A DNA stretch of 64,000 nt from Thamnaconus septentrionalis (GCA_009823395.1 CM020513.1:5860001-5924000); one strand, 5' to 3'. Shown: positions 11,481-23,100, numbered from the stretch's first letter. Notes: a model not told the origin generated them from the sequence alone. Numbers and translations are program-made.

Positions 11481-13729
11481 GAGTGGAGACGCCTTTTGCT
11501 TTTTGTCGCTGTTCAAACACGGGCTGGCGGTGAATCCGCGCCGGTGGGACTGTTGACACTTGCGAGAGTTGTCGAGCAGGTCCGTTGTGTTTGGCTGCGG
11601 CTCGCTGAGCCCGTTGACCGACTGCGGCCGAGCCGCTTAGATGAGAACACCGGACTTTTATCCATCCCTCTTTTTTTTTCAGCCGACCGGGAAGAGCACT
11701 TCCAGTACCAAACTCCCAGCGTGCTCCGCTCCGCACGGCGACTCGGAGTCGCGGACCAATCCGCTGATTGGGCGCCGATTAGTTACTTCTCCCCGACTCG
11801 GCGGCCTGCTGCTCTCTGATTGGATTAGACCGTCACTTGACATTCGCAGCTCTTCGCTCTGTCCCGCCGCGGCTCAGGGGGAGATTTCATCACCACCCCT
11901 CACATTTAATTTCCTCCATTTCCGAGCTGCATTTGATCCTCCACCTGCTGCGCCGCGATGCGGCCGCTGTTGCCATGGCGCGGCGCCGGAGTGGCTTGGA
12001 TTTTTAATTTTTTTTGCTCCGAAGACGTCACGCTTGTTGTCAGCGACTGTCAAAAGGCCTCGAAAAGCCGGCGCGGTTTCATCTGCTAAAATTTAGTCTT
12101 ATAGACATGCACATAGAGAGCAGGTCCACTTGGAATGGCAACATTGTGTCACACTGTATTTATACGGTAGCCCAGAAAGTTGGTGAAAACAAGGATTAAC
12201 ATCAGCATCCTCTGCATTATACAATCTGACCACTAGAGGGCTAAATCACTGCACACTGGGCCTTTAATTGGTCCTTCGCACACCAGGATACGTTTACACC
12301 TTGTTATTGTCAGTGGTTTTTTTTGACATTAAGCATCCACTAAAGAGAGCCGGCCTCTCACACACCTCCCACTTCTTCTTCTTCTTCTTCATTGCTGACA
12401 TCTGTTTGTTCTTTGTTTAGCTGCTCTGACGTTCCTGTTTGAGTCGCACCTGATGAACACTCGTGAGAGTCTTGTGAAATTAGACAAATTCTTGATTTGT
12501 CCATGGAAATGAACATTGAGAACAAGTGTCTATGGTGTATTTGTTTCCAAATTAGCAAAGACAAAATGTCCACCAAGTTTGAAAAAGATGTTTTACTGAT
12601 ACACTGAGTTAAAACAACAATGAGGAAGAGCAAATGAGACATCCAGAAGTGTTGTCTTTCTGAGCCACAACTGAATACAAACTCTTATGATGCATGCTTC
12701 GGATTGGTGTTCTGTTGCAAGACCCAGTGGCGGCATGGGCATGGACTATGAGCAGATTTCTGCATATTATCCCTCAAAATATCCTCATTTTATTTTTTCA
12801 TGATGTCAGTCAGGAGAAGAGTTTTAGAAAAATGCTCCGTAATTCCACGGGAGCTAATAATGTTCTTCTTCTTCTTATGTTGTTGTTGTTGTTTAATTAA
12901 ACAGTACTCATCAGTGCACCCAATGGTTGTGGGTGGTAGTGCGCCACTTGCATATTTGGGCTGTTGTTCATCAATGTATTCATTTTTTGTCAGATGGAGG
13001 TGGAGGGGCAGGGGGGCCGATTCACAGTTTTATCAACAATAATCCAACGAGGAATCTGCTCACAGCACCAGCAGGGGGCGACTGTTGTTGCTTTAACCAC
13101 AGTGAACCTTTCCTCCGAGCAAGTCGGCATGTGGAGTTTCTGTCCGTTAGACTGTCTGTCTGTTTTTTTTTGTACCAGGAACCTTTCCAAGAGCAGCACC
13201 TGACAGATGAGCATTCTGGGAAACATGTTTTCTTTTTCCTTTTTTTTTTAAGCTACTGGCTGTTTCCAGAGGATTTGTTAGCGACCCATTATGTCGGTCT
13301 TATGGCAGCAGCTTCTCCTGGCAGAGAGGCGCAGTGATGATCTTCTCCGACGTGTTTTTCTTTCAGCTCCAAACTGCTGCACTTGTGCGTCAACGCCGTC
13401 GGATCCCTGCTCAGGTGTCGGCTGTCGCTGATTAAAAATAAGCCCGTGTGAGCAGGACGAGGGCGGCAGCGCCGGTTGAGAAAGTCTTTCACGCGTTGCC
13501 AAACCTTGAAGACGGATGAGAAGCGCTGTGAAACCAGAGAAAACTCCAAGTCGAGGAGCCTCGGCCCGATGCAATGGGCAACCACAAATGAGTTTGTCGG
13601 ACAAAAAAATTTTCATTGTTGATCTGGCGTTGATCTTTCCAAACTATTTTTCCTACGCCGGTAATCGGACGGTTTGCAGAGAGACACAAATCGCAGCCCG
13701 ACGCTCGAGGAGAGCCAACAGGCTGCCAG

Positions 13730-13905
13730 GGCTAGCTACTAGCTACCTACCAACCAGCTATTTGACTGTTAGAGTCTGTTACAGGCTAGCTACCAACCAG
13801 CTACCAGTCTGTTACAGGCTAGCTACCAACCAGCTACTAGCTAGCTAACGACCAGCTACCAACCAGCAAAAAGTAAGCTAGCAGCTAGCTAGCAGCCAGC
13901 CCAAC
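13730..13905 (+). repeat. Short tandem array rich in GCTAGC palindromes
   Basis: A roughly 32-bp unit (CTGTTACAGGCTAGCTACC followed by AACCAGCTA) recurs at about 13,768 and 13,809 and decays on both sides into AGCTA/CCAGCTAC variants. The frame over it encodes imperfect Leu-Ala-Thr-Asn-Gln repeats with no known family. Confidence 0.75.
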
Positions 13906-14639
13906 TGTCTCAAAGTGTATAGTTTGAAAAAAAACAAAACCATTAAGTTCTGAGGGTAAATTGTTGGAAGTGCCAGTGTTCCTGCTAATTCAGCTAGCAG
14001 AGGCTACCATTCACAGTTTGTTTCATGTTTTATTTTAGCCAATGGTCTTTTTAACCACCTCCAGCCTCCACAGTCTTCCTGTTAAAACAGTCTTTGACGT
14101 TGCAGTAATCAGGTCAGGCGTGACGTCGCCAGCCCTCGTCGTCACGCCGTGATCGTCCCTGAACTGTCCTGCGTGCGGCACCGATGTTTCCTACACTGTG
14201 TAGCGTGTGAATCATTGGCTGAAGAGAGGGGAGTGGGGGGAGTACAGCGACACTTCCTCCTCCTCCTTTTTCAGCTGAGCTCAGACTCACAAGACTCGGT
14301 CGCCATGGCGACACCCCCACCACCCAAACCCCCCCAATTTCTCCACAGCGTCTCAACAGCAAATCCATTTTGTTTCACCTCGTGCGTCCCCAAAACTACT
14401 GGCCCCGCCCCCATGGCTCTCCTGGCTTGTTTCCCGCGGCTGACAGGAAGTGATGGGGCTGCCAGCCGACTTCAGGCCGCTGTGACAAACGGCACCCGTC
14501 TAACCCTGAGGGCGCTGTTGACTCCCGGCAGGACAGCTGTTTGTTGCTGGAATTGTGTTTTCTGACTACTCAGATGTGTCCTTCCCCTGGCTGGCTGCCT
14601 CCCCCGCCGTCCCCCCATCGCCCCCTCGTCCTCCCTCAG

Positions 14640-14960
14640 GTGCTTTTGCAGCTTCGCTAAAAGAATTTCATTATAGCCGAGACCGGGCTGCTATCACATC
14701 CCTTCACCCTGTTGCCTCACAGGAGATCAAACGCAATATGAGGAGAATTGATTATCAGCAGGCCTCGGAAAGTGTGCGGAGCCCGGCTAGGCCCGACCTC
14801 CCTATATGTCCCCCCTCCCCCTCCCGACACACCCACCCCCGACCTCATCTCGATGCCGATGATGGGCTCCTCGCAGATGCTACTCCGACCGATGAATGAT
14901 TAATGAGTGTGAACGCTCTCGTAACGGCCTTGCTAACAAAATTTCCCCTGCAGGTAGATT
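14640..14960. other. Candidate conserved noncoding sequence
   Basis: About 300 bases free of simple repeats with balanced composition and homeobox-like ATTA/TTAATGA cores (GAATGATTAATGAGTG at 14,894-14,909). It reads differently from the surrounding repeat-rich DNA. This is a visual impression only and needs alignment with other fish genomes. Confidence 0.2.
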
Positions 14961-15957
14961 ATTGCAGGTGCGTCAGTCGCAGCAACTCACAACAGAGAGA
15001 GAGAGAGGGAGGAGGACAGGGAGAGGGAGAGAGAGAGATGAGGCCGCTTGTTGGAGCGTCTCAATCATTCAGGCAGTAAACAAATAGTAACAAAAAAAAT
15101 ATATATCTTGGCCATGATGCGTCATTAAATCCTGACCCTCATGCACGGCAACCTTAAGACTTAATTCCATGCGCTTTATTTGGTGTTTCTGCACCAGTTG
15201 TGTTGCGGTTCTCTTCCAAAACATGTCACAAAGGAAGGGAGGTACTTCGGGGAGTTGGCGCGAGGGTAAATTCCCATGTTGCCAGAAAGTTTCCGTCTCT
15301 AGTTGCGAGTAGTTCGACTCGTCCGGTGGTAATTGACCATCAACCTGTTAATCCCTCCTCAACCCTGTGTTTTACTTTGATCCCTTCCTGCCTGCAGTGG
15401 AAATGAGTTCAGAGACATTTTTGGTGCTTTTTGAATGGCGTTATGAAAACATCCCATAATTTCCCTACTAATTGGCTTCCCACCGGGAGTCACTCCTTGG
15501 CTCTAATCCTCTTTTTTCCCCCTTATGCTTTCATTCCCATCTTTTCATCCTTCCTTTTCTCTCCTTTCACACCTCCTTAAAAAAAACCAAAACATCAGCA
15601 GCGTCGTCGGCTCTCCTGCCTGCGGCCTCGTGGAATCTTTCGCTATTTTTATTTTTTTATTTTAGGTTTTCTTAGCGCAGGATGTGAATATTTATGTGTC
15701 TGTAACCCGGTTAAAAATATCTAAATAACCTAATACTATTTATATATTATAAAATAGAAATTGGGTTAAAAAGGTTGTTTTTCAGTTATTTTTGTTAAAT
15801 GTTGAGCAGGCGTTTTAACAATGTGTTTGTTTGTTTGTTTATTGTGCTGCATGGAAAAACGTAAACGGTCGGAATCACCAGTGAGATGGTTAACCATCAC
15901 CGGCTGGGACGGTGTTTAATGAACAGGTGTGTTTGACCGAGGGAGAAAGAAGCAAAC

Positions 15958-16143
15958 CAAGTGAGACCGACGCCGCGGCGGAGGAAGCAACCTGCAGGGA
16001 GCGTCCAACCCGGACTGTCTCCCAAAACTTAAAGACTGTGTGCAGCCTGCTCGAGTTTGTCCTGGGAATGACGGAAATACCTGGCAGCTAACGCAGCAGC
16101 TAGCGGCCCGCACGCTCTGCAGCAGTTAGCCATCCGCTAACTG
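15958..16143 (+). repeat. Left direct repeat of the gypsy remnant
   Basis: About 185 bases match 18,675-18,860 with scattered substitutions. Shared blocks include GAGGAAGCAACCTGCAGGGA, GTGTGCAGCCTGCTCGAGTT and GCTCTGCAGCAGTTAGCCAT. It precedes the gag remnant and so may be leader sequence rather than LTR. Confidence 0.8.
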
Positions 16144-16274
16144 TGGAAGCGGAGACCGTGGGACGAGAAGAGCAGCAGACGGACAGCGAGCGCCACGCAC
16201 ATCGTCGCTCTCAAGTCTTTCTGGTCGGTCGGTTTCCCCAACTCATCCACTCTGTCCATTGGTTCCAACTGTGA

Positions 16275-16670
16275 CCTGGATTTCCTCAGACGCCTGGAGC
16301 GATCTCTCGTCAAGGTGGTTCAACGAGGTGGTCTTCCTGCCAGCCGTGTGGATCAAGCCCGACTGGAGCAACTGCTAAGGGGAGCTGTCGCTTCGGACCT
16401 GATGCTCATCCAGCTGCGCTTGAGAGAAAGGAAGGCTGCACCCCAAGCTTCCTACAGCTGTTGACAGAGATTCGTGCTGAAGAAGAGTATGAGACTTCTA
16501 GAAAGAAACTCAATGCCTCCGTCCGTCTGGACCGGTCTTCAAGTCTCCTAAAGGACCACAGAAAAGCTCAGAAGAGAATTTCTGCTACAAGTGTGGCGAG
16601 GGCGGGCATTTTGCCAACAAGTGCTGCAACCCTGAAAACCAAACCAAGGTCATCAGAAAAATAATTCATG
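16275..16670 (+). pseudogene. Gag (capsid end and CCHC knuckle) remnant
   Basis: The frame starting near 16,290 reads like the capsid C-terminal part of Ty3/gypsy and PNMA-type Gag proteins, with an RLEQLLRGAV stretch and an EIRAEEEYE stretch. The reading frame shifts near 16,440. Downstream a zinc knuckle, CYKCGEGGHFANKC (16,583-16,624), fits CX2CX4HX4C. The N-terminal half of Gag is missing. It is not expected to make a working protein. Confidence 0.75.
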
Positions 16671-16749
16671 CGCTAAGAGTGGCAAGAAACAAGCAGCCGT
16701 CAGGTGACACCACTGGCGAAGCCAACTGTGGAGTCAAGAAGAGCGCTGC

Positions 16750-17562
16750 TACCTCATCGGAGCCGACATCCCGGAAGGCTTGATTGGTTCACCCAGCGTC
16801 GTACCGGTAAAGATAAATGGACATTGCTGTGATGCCTTGTTTGACAGTGGCTCTCAGGTCACCATTATCTTTGAGTCTTGGTACCAAACTTACCTGTCTG
16901 ATGTCCCAATACACCCAGTGTCTGGTTTAACCCTGTGGGGGCTAAGTGTATCGGATAGCATTTATCCCTACCGTGGGTACGTGGTGGTCGACGTGGAATA
17001 TCCAGCCAAGGTTACATGTGCTGACCAGTCAGTGGCCGTCCTCACTCTGATCTGCCCACAGCCACGTACGGTGGACCAGACTCCTGTAATTGTGGGGACC
17101 AATGCTAGTCACATCCGACGTCTGGTACAGCAATGTAAGGAGAATGGCATCGACATCACCCAGACCCTGGGCATCCAAGTAAGTTACAACAAGTTAGCAT
17201 CTTCCGACGATGCCACAGGCCCAGAAGAGGATGACGTTGGCTGTGTGTTATGGCAATGCCCTGGTCCATTGATTCTGCCCCCTGGAGGTGAGCGTACTGC
17301 AGTTTGCAAAGTCAAGTACAAGCACCCTGTGGACAAAGAAGTTCTCATGGTTGACTCGTCTCCCATAGCTCCACTCCCCGCTGGTGTGTTACTTCAGCCA
17401 ATGGTGGTGCATAGTGAAGAAGTGAACGTCAGCCATTTCAGAATCTTTGTCAAGAATGAGTCCAGGACTAAGACAGTCATACCAGAGGGAACAGTTATCG
17501 GGCATATGTACCTGACAGATGCAGTTACTAACCTTTCTCCATCCAAGACAGCCGACACCTAG
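16750..17562 (+). pseudogene. Retroelement aspartic protease region
   Basis: An open frame of about 270 codons has no ATG at its start and belongs to the Gag-Pol polyprotein. The catalytic motif LFDSGSQVT (aspartate codon 16,842-16,844) has the D-S/T-G signature. The region after the protease fold matches the linker found before reverse transcriptase in gypsy-type Pol proteins of aquatic animals. The frame closes with TAG at 17,560, about 90 bases before the reverse-transcriptase frame begins. Confidence 0.75.
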
Positions 17563-17652
17563 TTCGATGCAAACCTAATCAACTTTGGAGACTCCCCTAT
17601 CTCAGAGGATTGGAAACAGAGACTCCGTCGGAAGCTATCCGCAAGGTCCCAA

Positions 17653-18096
17653 GTGTTCTCTGTGAATGAATGGGATGTGGGATTAGAAAAGGGAGTAGAA
17701 CACACAATCCGGATGTCGGATTCACGGCCATTTAGGGAGCGCTCGCGTCGCCTGGCTCCTGCTGACCTGGAAGACGTGAGAAAGCACCTCCAAGACCTGT
17801 TGCGTGCGGGCATCATTAAGGAATCCCGTAGCTCTTATACATCTCCAATTGTGATAGTCCGGAAAAAGAATGGAGCCGTAAGAATGCGTATTGATTACCT
17901 ATTGTTGAACAGCCGAACGATCCCCGACCAGTACACAACCCCTTGTATTGCCGAAGTTTTGGATTCAATGACCGGAAGCAAGTGGTTTTCTGTTCTCAAT
18001 CTGCGTAGCGGTTATTATCAAAGTGCTATGGCTGAGGAAGACAAGGAAAAGACGGCATTCATCTGTCCACTAGGGTTTTTCCAGTTTGAGAGCTGA
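17653..18096 (+). pseudogene. Truncated reverse transcriptase (N-terminal part)
   Basis: The frame contains the entry motif GIIKESRSSYTSPIVIVRKK and the RIDYLLLNSRT, FSVLNLRSGYYQ and FICPLGFFQF stretches of Ty3/gypsy reverse transcriptase. The expected catalytic aspartate position after FSVL reads Asn (normally Asp). The frame ends at a TGA at 18,094, and the YxDD catalytic region and RNase H are deleted. Inactive. Confidence 0.85.
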
Positions 18097-18123
18097 TGTC
18101 TTAAAAAAGAGATCGGGAAACTG

Positions 18124-18660
18124 ATGATGAAGGACGGTCTACTCCATCGTTTAAGTAAGCGGCCCTCCGGAGAGGTACGGACTCAACTCGGCTTGCCAAG
18201 TGAGTTCAGAGACATGGTGCTGAAGGCCACGCACGACGACCTAGGACACCTTGGCATCGAAAGAACTACAGACTTGTTGAGGAGCCGATTCTTTTGGCTG
18301 AAGCTCGGTTCTGATGTTGAGCAGTACATTAAGAACTGCGGCAAGTGTATCACGCGGAAGACTCCCTGCCATAGGGCAGCCACTTTGCACCATATTGCAA
18401 GTAATGGGCCAATGGACCTTGTGTGCATAGATTTTTTACCTATGGAACCAGATTCGGCAGGCATTGGAAACGTTCTTGTGATTACAGATCATTTCACCCG
18501 TTACGCCCAGGCTTTCCCTTCCCGTTATCAGAAAGCGCAGACTGTTGCAAAGATTCTAGTTGACAAGAACTTCCTGCATTATGGTCTGCCCGCAAGAATT
18601 CATTCAGACCAGGGGAGAGATTTTGAAAGTCAGTTAATTAAAGAACCTCTGAAGAAAGAG
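18124..18660 (+). pseudogene. Truncated integrase
   Basis: The N-terminal zinc-binding region is visible (HDDLGHLGIERT followed by CGKC). The core keeps two catalytic aspartates, in VCIDFL and IHSDQGRDF, while the third acidic residue is beyond the break at about 18,640. The following codons read into low-complexity Lys/Glu and then the right direct repeat. It fuses almost directly to the truncated reverse transcriptase, consistent with an internal deletion. Confidence 0.8.
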
Positions 18661-18674
18661 AAAGAAGAAAAACG

Positions 18675-18860
18675 AGTGAGACTGGCGCCGCGGATGAGGA
18701 AGCAACCTGCAGGGAGTGTCCAACCCAGACTCTTCCAAAACTTAAGGATTGTGTGCAGCCTGCTCGAGTTTGTCCTTGGAAGGACGGAGATACCTGGCAG
18801 CTAATGCAGCAGCTAGCGGCCCCCACGCTCTGCAGCAGTTAGCCATCCGCTGACCCCGTT
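18675..18860 (+). repeat. Right direct repeat of the gypsy remnant
   Basis: Second copy of the 15,958-16,143 sequence in the same orientation. It starts GAGTGAGACTGGCGCCGCGG, which includes a TGGCGCC block like a tRNA-Lys primer-binding site. If that is a primer-binding site, the repeat is 5' leader sequence and its place downstream of integrase is abnormal. Confidence 0.7.
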
Positions 18861-20170
18861 GACCTGGACCAAGGTGCCGCTTTTCCATTTTTTCCATTGC
18901 GCAGTGATGGGTGAAACAACCACGCACTCCGGCTCCAACGCACCCGAGCTACGTTCCGGCTAAAGGGTTAGGGTTAGCGAGTGGTTAAAAAGTGCCGGCT
19001 TAGTTGGTGTGTGGGCCCACAAGTATGTGTTTTTTTTGAGTTGTTGAAGTGTTTTGGTTTGATTATAGCGTTTACCCTGATGGGAAAGGGGACTTCTTGA
19101 TTGAAAGACTTGCATAGCAAACATTCCTGTTTTAGTTTTATTCCTTGGTTTATTATCCTTAAGTAAATAATAGAGAATTTTATTTATAAAATCTGTTGTG
19201 CTGTGTACTTTGTTCTTGTATTCGCAGTGAACAGTGTGTTTCAGAGGTGTGCTTAATGAGTTTCAAATAGAGAACTAGGTTCTGTACATTCTGATTATAT
19301 TATAATTTAGAAGTGAAATAGAATTATTTATTTAAATATAAATAAATAAATATTTATAAAAATTAAATGTTTAAATATAAATAAATAAATATTTATAGAA
19401 TTATTTATTTAAATATAAATAAGTGAATAGTTAACACCCATTTAATTAAAGAGAGATCCAAAACATAACAAATAGAGGATATAAGAACATATTTATTGAA
19501 AGAACCCAAAAGCCCTGCCCTCATTGGTTTGACATATTGAGGGGAGCGCTACACGTCGTGAATTCACCTCTGACAGGACTTTTGCTCTTAGTAGTTCTTG
19601 CTGAGAGCAAAGAGTCCTGCTAAGAGCTAAGAGCAAGTTGGGCTTTTTCAGAAACTGTGAGTGCGTGTGAAAACACCAATAAGAACAACAGAGAAGAGAC
19701 ACAATGTGATAAAAAGATTTTTTTTAAAAGAAGAAAAGGCATAAATCAAGGCAAACATGATATTCATCTGGGTATGAAAGATCAACTATCTACTACTCTA
19801 GTCTTTTTGTGTCATTACAGCTCCAGCGACAAGGAAATTTTTATTCAAAGTGCAAAAGAATTGCAGAAGCTATAGAGGCCCCTCAAACAATCCAGCCCCT
19901 CCCCCCGCCCCATCACCACACCCCCTCTCGATCCCAGTCGGTCGGCGCTACAGCCTCGGCCTGGACGTCGTCTGAGTCAGTGGAGCTTCTGATTCCCGTC
20001 GCTGCATAGTAATCAGACAAGCTGCTGGAATCACGACTCGAGCCGAGTCACACCAGGAGCCTCGCTGTTTACTGAAAACCTGTGAAGGAACAAAGAATAA
20101 ACTCTTTCCCCAACAGCTCATTAAAGGGCTGTTCCAGAGTTTTTCTTTTTTGCAGCGGGATTGAATCAGG
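18861..20170. other. AT-rich gap, no gene
   Basis: It contains an AT-rich stretch of alternating ATTTATAAATA and AAATAAATAAAT motifs at about 19,318-19,430. No supported coding region. Confidence 0.6.
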
Positions 20171-20199
20171 ATGAGAAGTGATTGGAGTTGTTGTTGTTC

Positions 20200-20395
20200 C
20201 AGCTCAGTGGTCTAGTGGTAGAGTGTCCGCCCTGAGAGTGGTGGGTTGTAGATTCAATCCCCAGCTGCATCATACCAAAGACTGTGATAATGGTACCCAT
20301 TGCCTCCCTGCTTGGCACTCAGTATTTGGGTTTGAATCACCCAATGTTCCCAGGTGTGGCACCACCGATGGGTCAAATGTGGAGGACAACTTAAC
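20200..20395 (+). mobile_element. tRNA-derived SINE (pufferfish SINE_FR-like)
   Basis: The 5' part is tRNA-like: the A-box region is GCTCAGTGGTCTAGTGGTAG and a degraded B box (GATTCAATCC) lies at 20,251-20,260. The body has CATACCAAAGACTGT and TGGTACCCATTGCCTCCCTG, as in a common teleost SINE family recalled from pufferfish. The tail near 20,360 (GATGGGTCAAATG) also fits. The family name is from memory and needs a repeat-library check. Confidence 0.75.
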
Positions 20396-20464
20396 TTTAT
20401 TGACTCCCAGAATCTGTTTTTTCCGGCCTGATAAAATCTCGGCCTGTGATGTTTCCCAATCATC

Positions 20465-20586
20465 CACTTTCAATAACCACTTCGTCCTGCACTCAGGGTT
20501 GCGGGGGTCTGCTGGAGCCTCTCACAGCTGTCATAGAGCAAAGGCAGGGTGAAGCCCTGGACAAGTCGCCAGTTTATCGCAGCCGG
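20465..20586 (-). mobile_element. L2/Maui-like LINE 3' fragment
   Basis: Contains GGGTTGCGGGGGTCTGCTGG, GCAGGGTGAAGCCCTGGACA and CGCCAGTTTATCGCAG, the diverged core of a repeat found four more times in the window (30.7, 38.2, 47.2 and 50.7 kb). In better copies the opposite strand ends in a TGAATGAATG tail, giving the orientation used here. Confidence 0.7.
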
Positions 20587-21494
20587 TAAGGTTTGTTGTT
20601 GGTTTTTTTGTTGTTGTTTTTTTTACATTTTGAGTCTCTTAGCTGGATGAATACGCCCTTTGTTCTTGGTTAAGAGAGGGCGCAGTGGGCCTCTTCGGTC
20701 AGTTCCAGTTTGCATTGGCTGCAGCCAGATGCCCAGACTCTAATATGTTGGCTCATTCATTTCAATGAAGTTGCTAGCTAGCTTGCTAGCCATATGTATA
20801 CATATACCTGAGGTCACGTGAACTGGATATTTTTCATCATTGACCTTTTTTGTTTTAACGTAGACTGAAGGCCGTCTGTCATTTTGACAGGTTGCAATTC
20901 ACACCCCTGACCACTTGGCGGCAATGAGCAGAGTGCTACGTCCACTTCAGACACATGGCGCGAAGACGTCACACAGTTTCTTTACGTGTCTCAGCGCGCT
21001 CTCTCACACACCCACGCCTGACCTCAGCCAATCCACAAGTGTGTTGCCTTCACTGGACAACGTGCACTTACACCATTAACATCAAATGAACACAGCAGGC
21101 AACTGATCACAAAAGATTGTAGACCGACTAATCAATACATTATTGCGCCGATTCATCAAGGAATCCTCTTGACATGTGGCATCAGCACATCGCAGTTGCG
21201 TTAACATTAAATCTTCTCTGATAACTCTATATCAGTGTTGCTTTGACTACATTGTCTCCTGAAAAATTTCAATAAATTGATTACAATATAAAGTATGTAT
21301 GACTATGGGCATGATTAAAATGAAGTTGCCTTAACTTAAAGGATAATGTAAGAATTAATGATATACCACATTATCACTGTTAGAGTCTGCTGGATAGCGA
21401 AACTGTGGAGTAAATGATGCATAGAGATTAAACACAATGAGTCGTCAACATCTGACAATGTCTGACAACCAGCTATTTCCATGTGCTTAGCTAG

Positions 21495-21680
21495 TGGAGA
21501 TTTCCTGGCCTTGATACATTTTTTTTTTTGAAAGCCCAGCACCTAAAAATATACTATAGAAAGAAATATTATAATGTTTCAGGTCAAAGGTGGTCCTGCC
21601 AGCTGTTTATTTTTTGTCTTGCAGTCTACCGGGGAAAATGAAAAACGTTTCTTGGGCTGAATGGGGTTCACAGTGCCGTC
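21495..21680 (+). repeat. Unidentified dispersed repeat, copy B
   Basis: Collinear with 3,640-3,830, sharing GATTTCCTGGCCTT, AAAAATATA, GTTTCAGGTCAAAGGT and CCAGCTGTTTATT. Neither copy has a recognised open frame or terminal repeat. The rest of 20.6-22.59 kb holds no supported gene. Confidence 0.5.
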
Positions 21681-22594
21681 GCTGCTGATATACGTCAATG
21701 CCGTATTTTTCTCTGCTTGTTTCCTTTCCAAACGGTGGCCGACGCGCTGCGTTGGCTGGTGTTTCAGCGAGTTTTTGAAAGATGGGGAGGGAAAAAAAAC
21801 CTTGAATATTGTTTTGGTTTCGTGTTTTTCCGCAGATAAACTGACTCATTATTTTCAAAAATGAGAGAAAAAAAATTCAGTCTGAACTCCGAGCTGTTTG
21901 GGTGACTGCATGTTTATGAGCAAGTGAATAAAGAAGCGGCAAATTCCCTTAAGCGGCTGACACCGACTGCAGGGAAATAACAAGACGCTGACAGCAGCCG
22001 CCTCACAGCGGAGATCAGCCGTTAATATTTCATCTCCACCAGGGTTTCACTCATGCTGGGCTCAGAGTTGTTGTTTTTTTTTTTTTGACAAGACGCTTGT
22101 TCCAATCAACAACTAGGTCGCCTAATTATCATCTTCTATTTCCCCCCAAACGCACTGTTTCAACAGTCGTGAGTTCAAAAAAACACAACGTAACTCATCG
22201 CTGTTCCAGAATTTAGCATCAAAAACCTTCACCACAGCATCACTGCTGCTGCTGCTGCTGCTGTGTGAACACTTCAAGTCCTCAGAATATAAATGATTCA
22301 TGTCACACTGTCTGAGTGCAGCATCATCGCCACCCACCAGCAGATCCAGATATGACGTGGCATCCACGTGCATAGTAAGAGGGAGGATTTTTTTTTGACA
22401 TTGTTTTTTGGGCTCGTTCCATCGATCTGAATTTGTTTGCTCGTAGACGTGAATCTGACCTGTGTGTCTGTCTGCATTACTTTTTTCATCGCAACCAAGA
22501 GCGACATTCACTAGCACAGCTGGAAGGACAATTGGAGTCTGGGCTCGCTAGGCAACTGGTTTCAAGTCTTGAGTTCTCTCATCCATCCATCCAT

Positions 22595-23100
22595 CTTGAA
22601 CTGCTCCGAGCTGAAGCATTTTCAGCTGGTCAGAATACGACCGGACCAATCGGTGTCCTCCGAGGTGAAAGAGGCGGAGACACAGCCATGGTGTCAGCTG
22701 TAGCAGTTTAAAAAGTGTGTGCGCGTCAGCGTGGATGCTACAGTGTAAACATTCTATGTGTGAGAGTGTCAGCGTGGATGCTGAAGTATGAACAGTGTGT
22801 GTGTGTGTGTGTGTGTGTCAGCGTGGATGCTACATTGTTAACATTGTACGTGTGTGTGTGTGTCAGCGTGGATGCTGCATCGTCAACAGCGTTTGTGTGT
22901 CAGCGTGGATGCTGCAGGGTAAACATTGTATGTGTGTGTGTGTCAGCGTGGATGCTGCATCGTCAACAGCGTTTGTGTGTCAGCGTGGATGCTGCAGGGT
23001 AAACATTGTATGTGTGTGTGTGTCAGCGTGGATGCTGCATTGTCAACAGTGTTTGTGTGTCAGCGTGGATGCTGCAGTATGAACAGTGTGTCTGCGCGCG
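22595..23100 (+). repeat. Dispersed repeat copy 3 plus TCAGCGTGGATGCT minisatellite
   Basis: The CCAAT-type dispersed repeat (22,595-22,705) runs into a tandem array (22,715-23,090) whose core TGTCAGCGTGGATGCTGCA recurs about ten times with variable (TG)n spacers. Two roughly 81-bp higher-order units (22,868 and 22,943) are almost identical. A (GC)n tract follows at 23,096-23,106. The Cys-Val-rich frames across it are artefacts. Confidence 0.85.

Larger units (their letters stand above)
15958..18860 (+). mobile_element. Deleted Ty3/gypsy-type retrotransposon remnant
   Basis: The parts occur in Ty3/gypsy order on the plus strand: gag capsid end with a CCHC knuckle, aspartic protease, N-terminal reverse transcriptase, then the zinc-binding region and part of the catalytic core of integrase. 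Reverse transcriptase stops before the YxDD region and all of RNase H is absent. Integrase is cut before its last catalytic residue. The remnant lies between two diverged direct repeats (15,958-16,143 and 18,675-18,860). No intact LTR pair is visible. The element is non-functional. Confidence 0.85.

Noticed and set aside
14149..14899. Two overlapping plus-strand frames of 138 and 114 codons
   Set aside because: Pro/Ser/Ala-rich composition from GC-rich DNA, with no domain and no credible exon structure.
20202..20262. Functional tRNA gene
   Set aside because: The A and B boxes are diverged, the acceptor stem does not pair, and SINE body sequence continues downstream.
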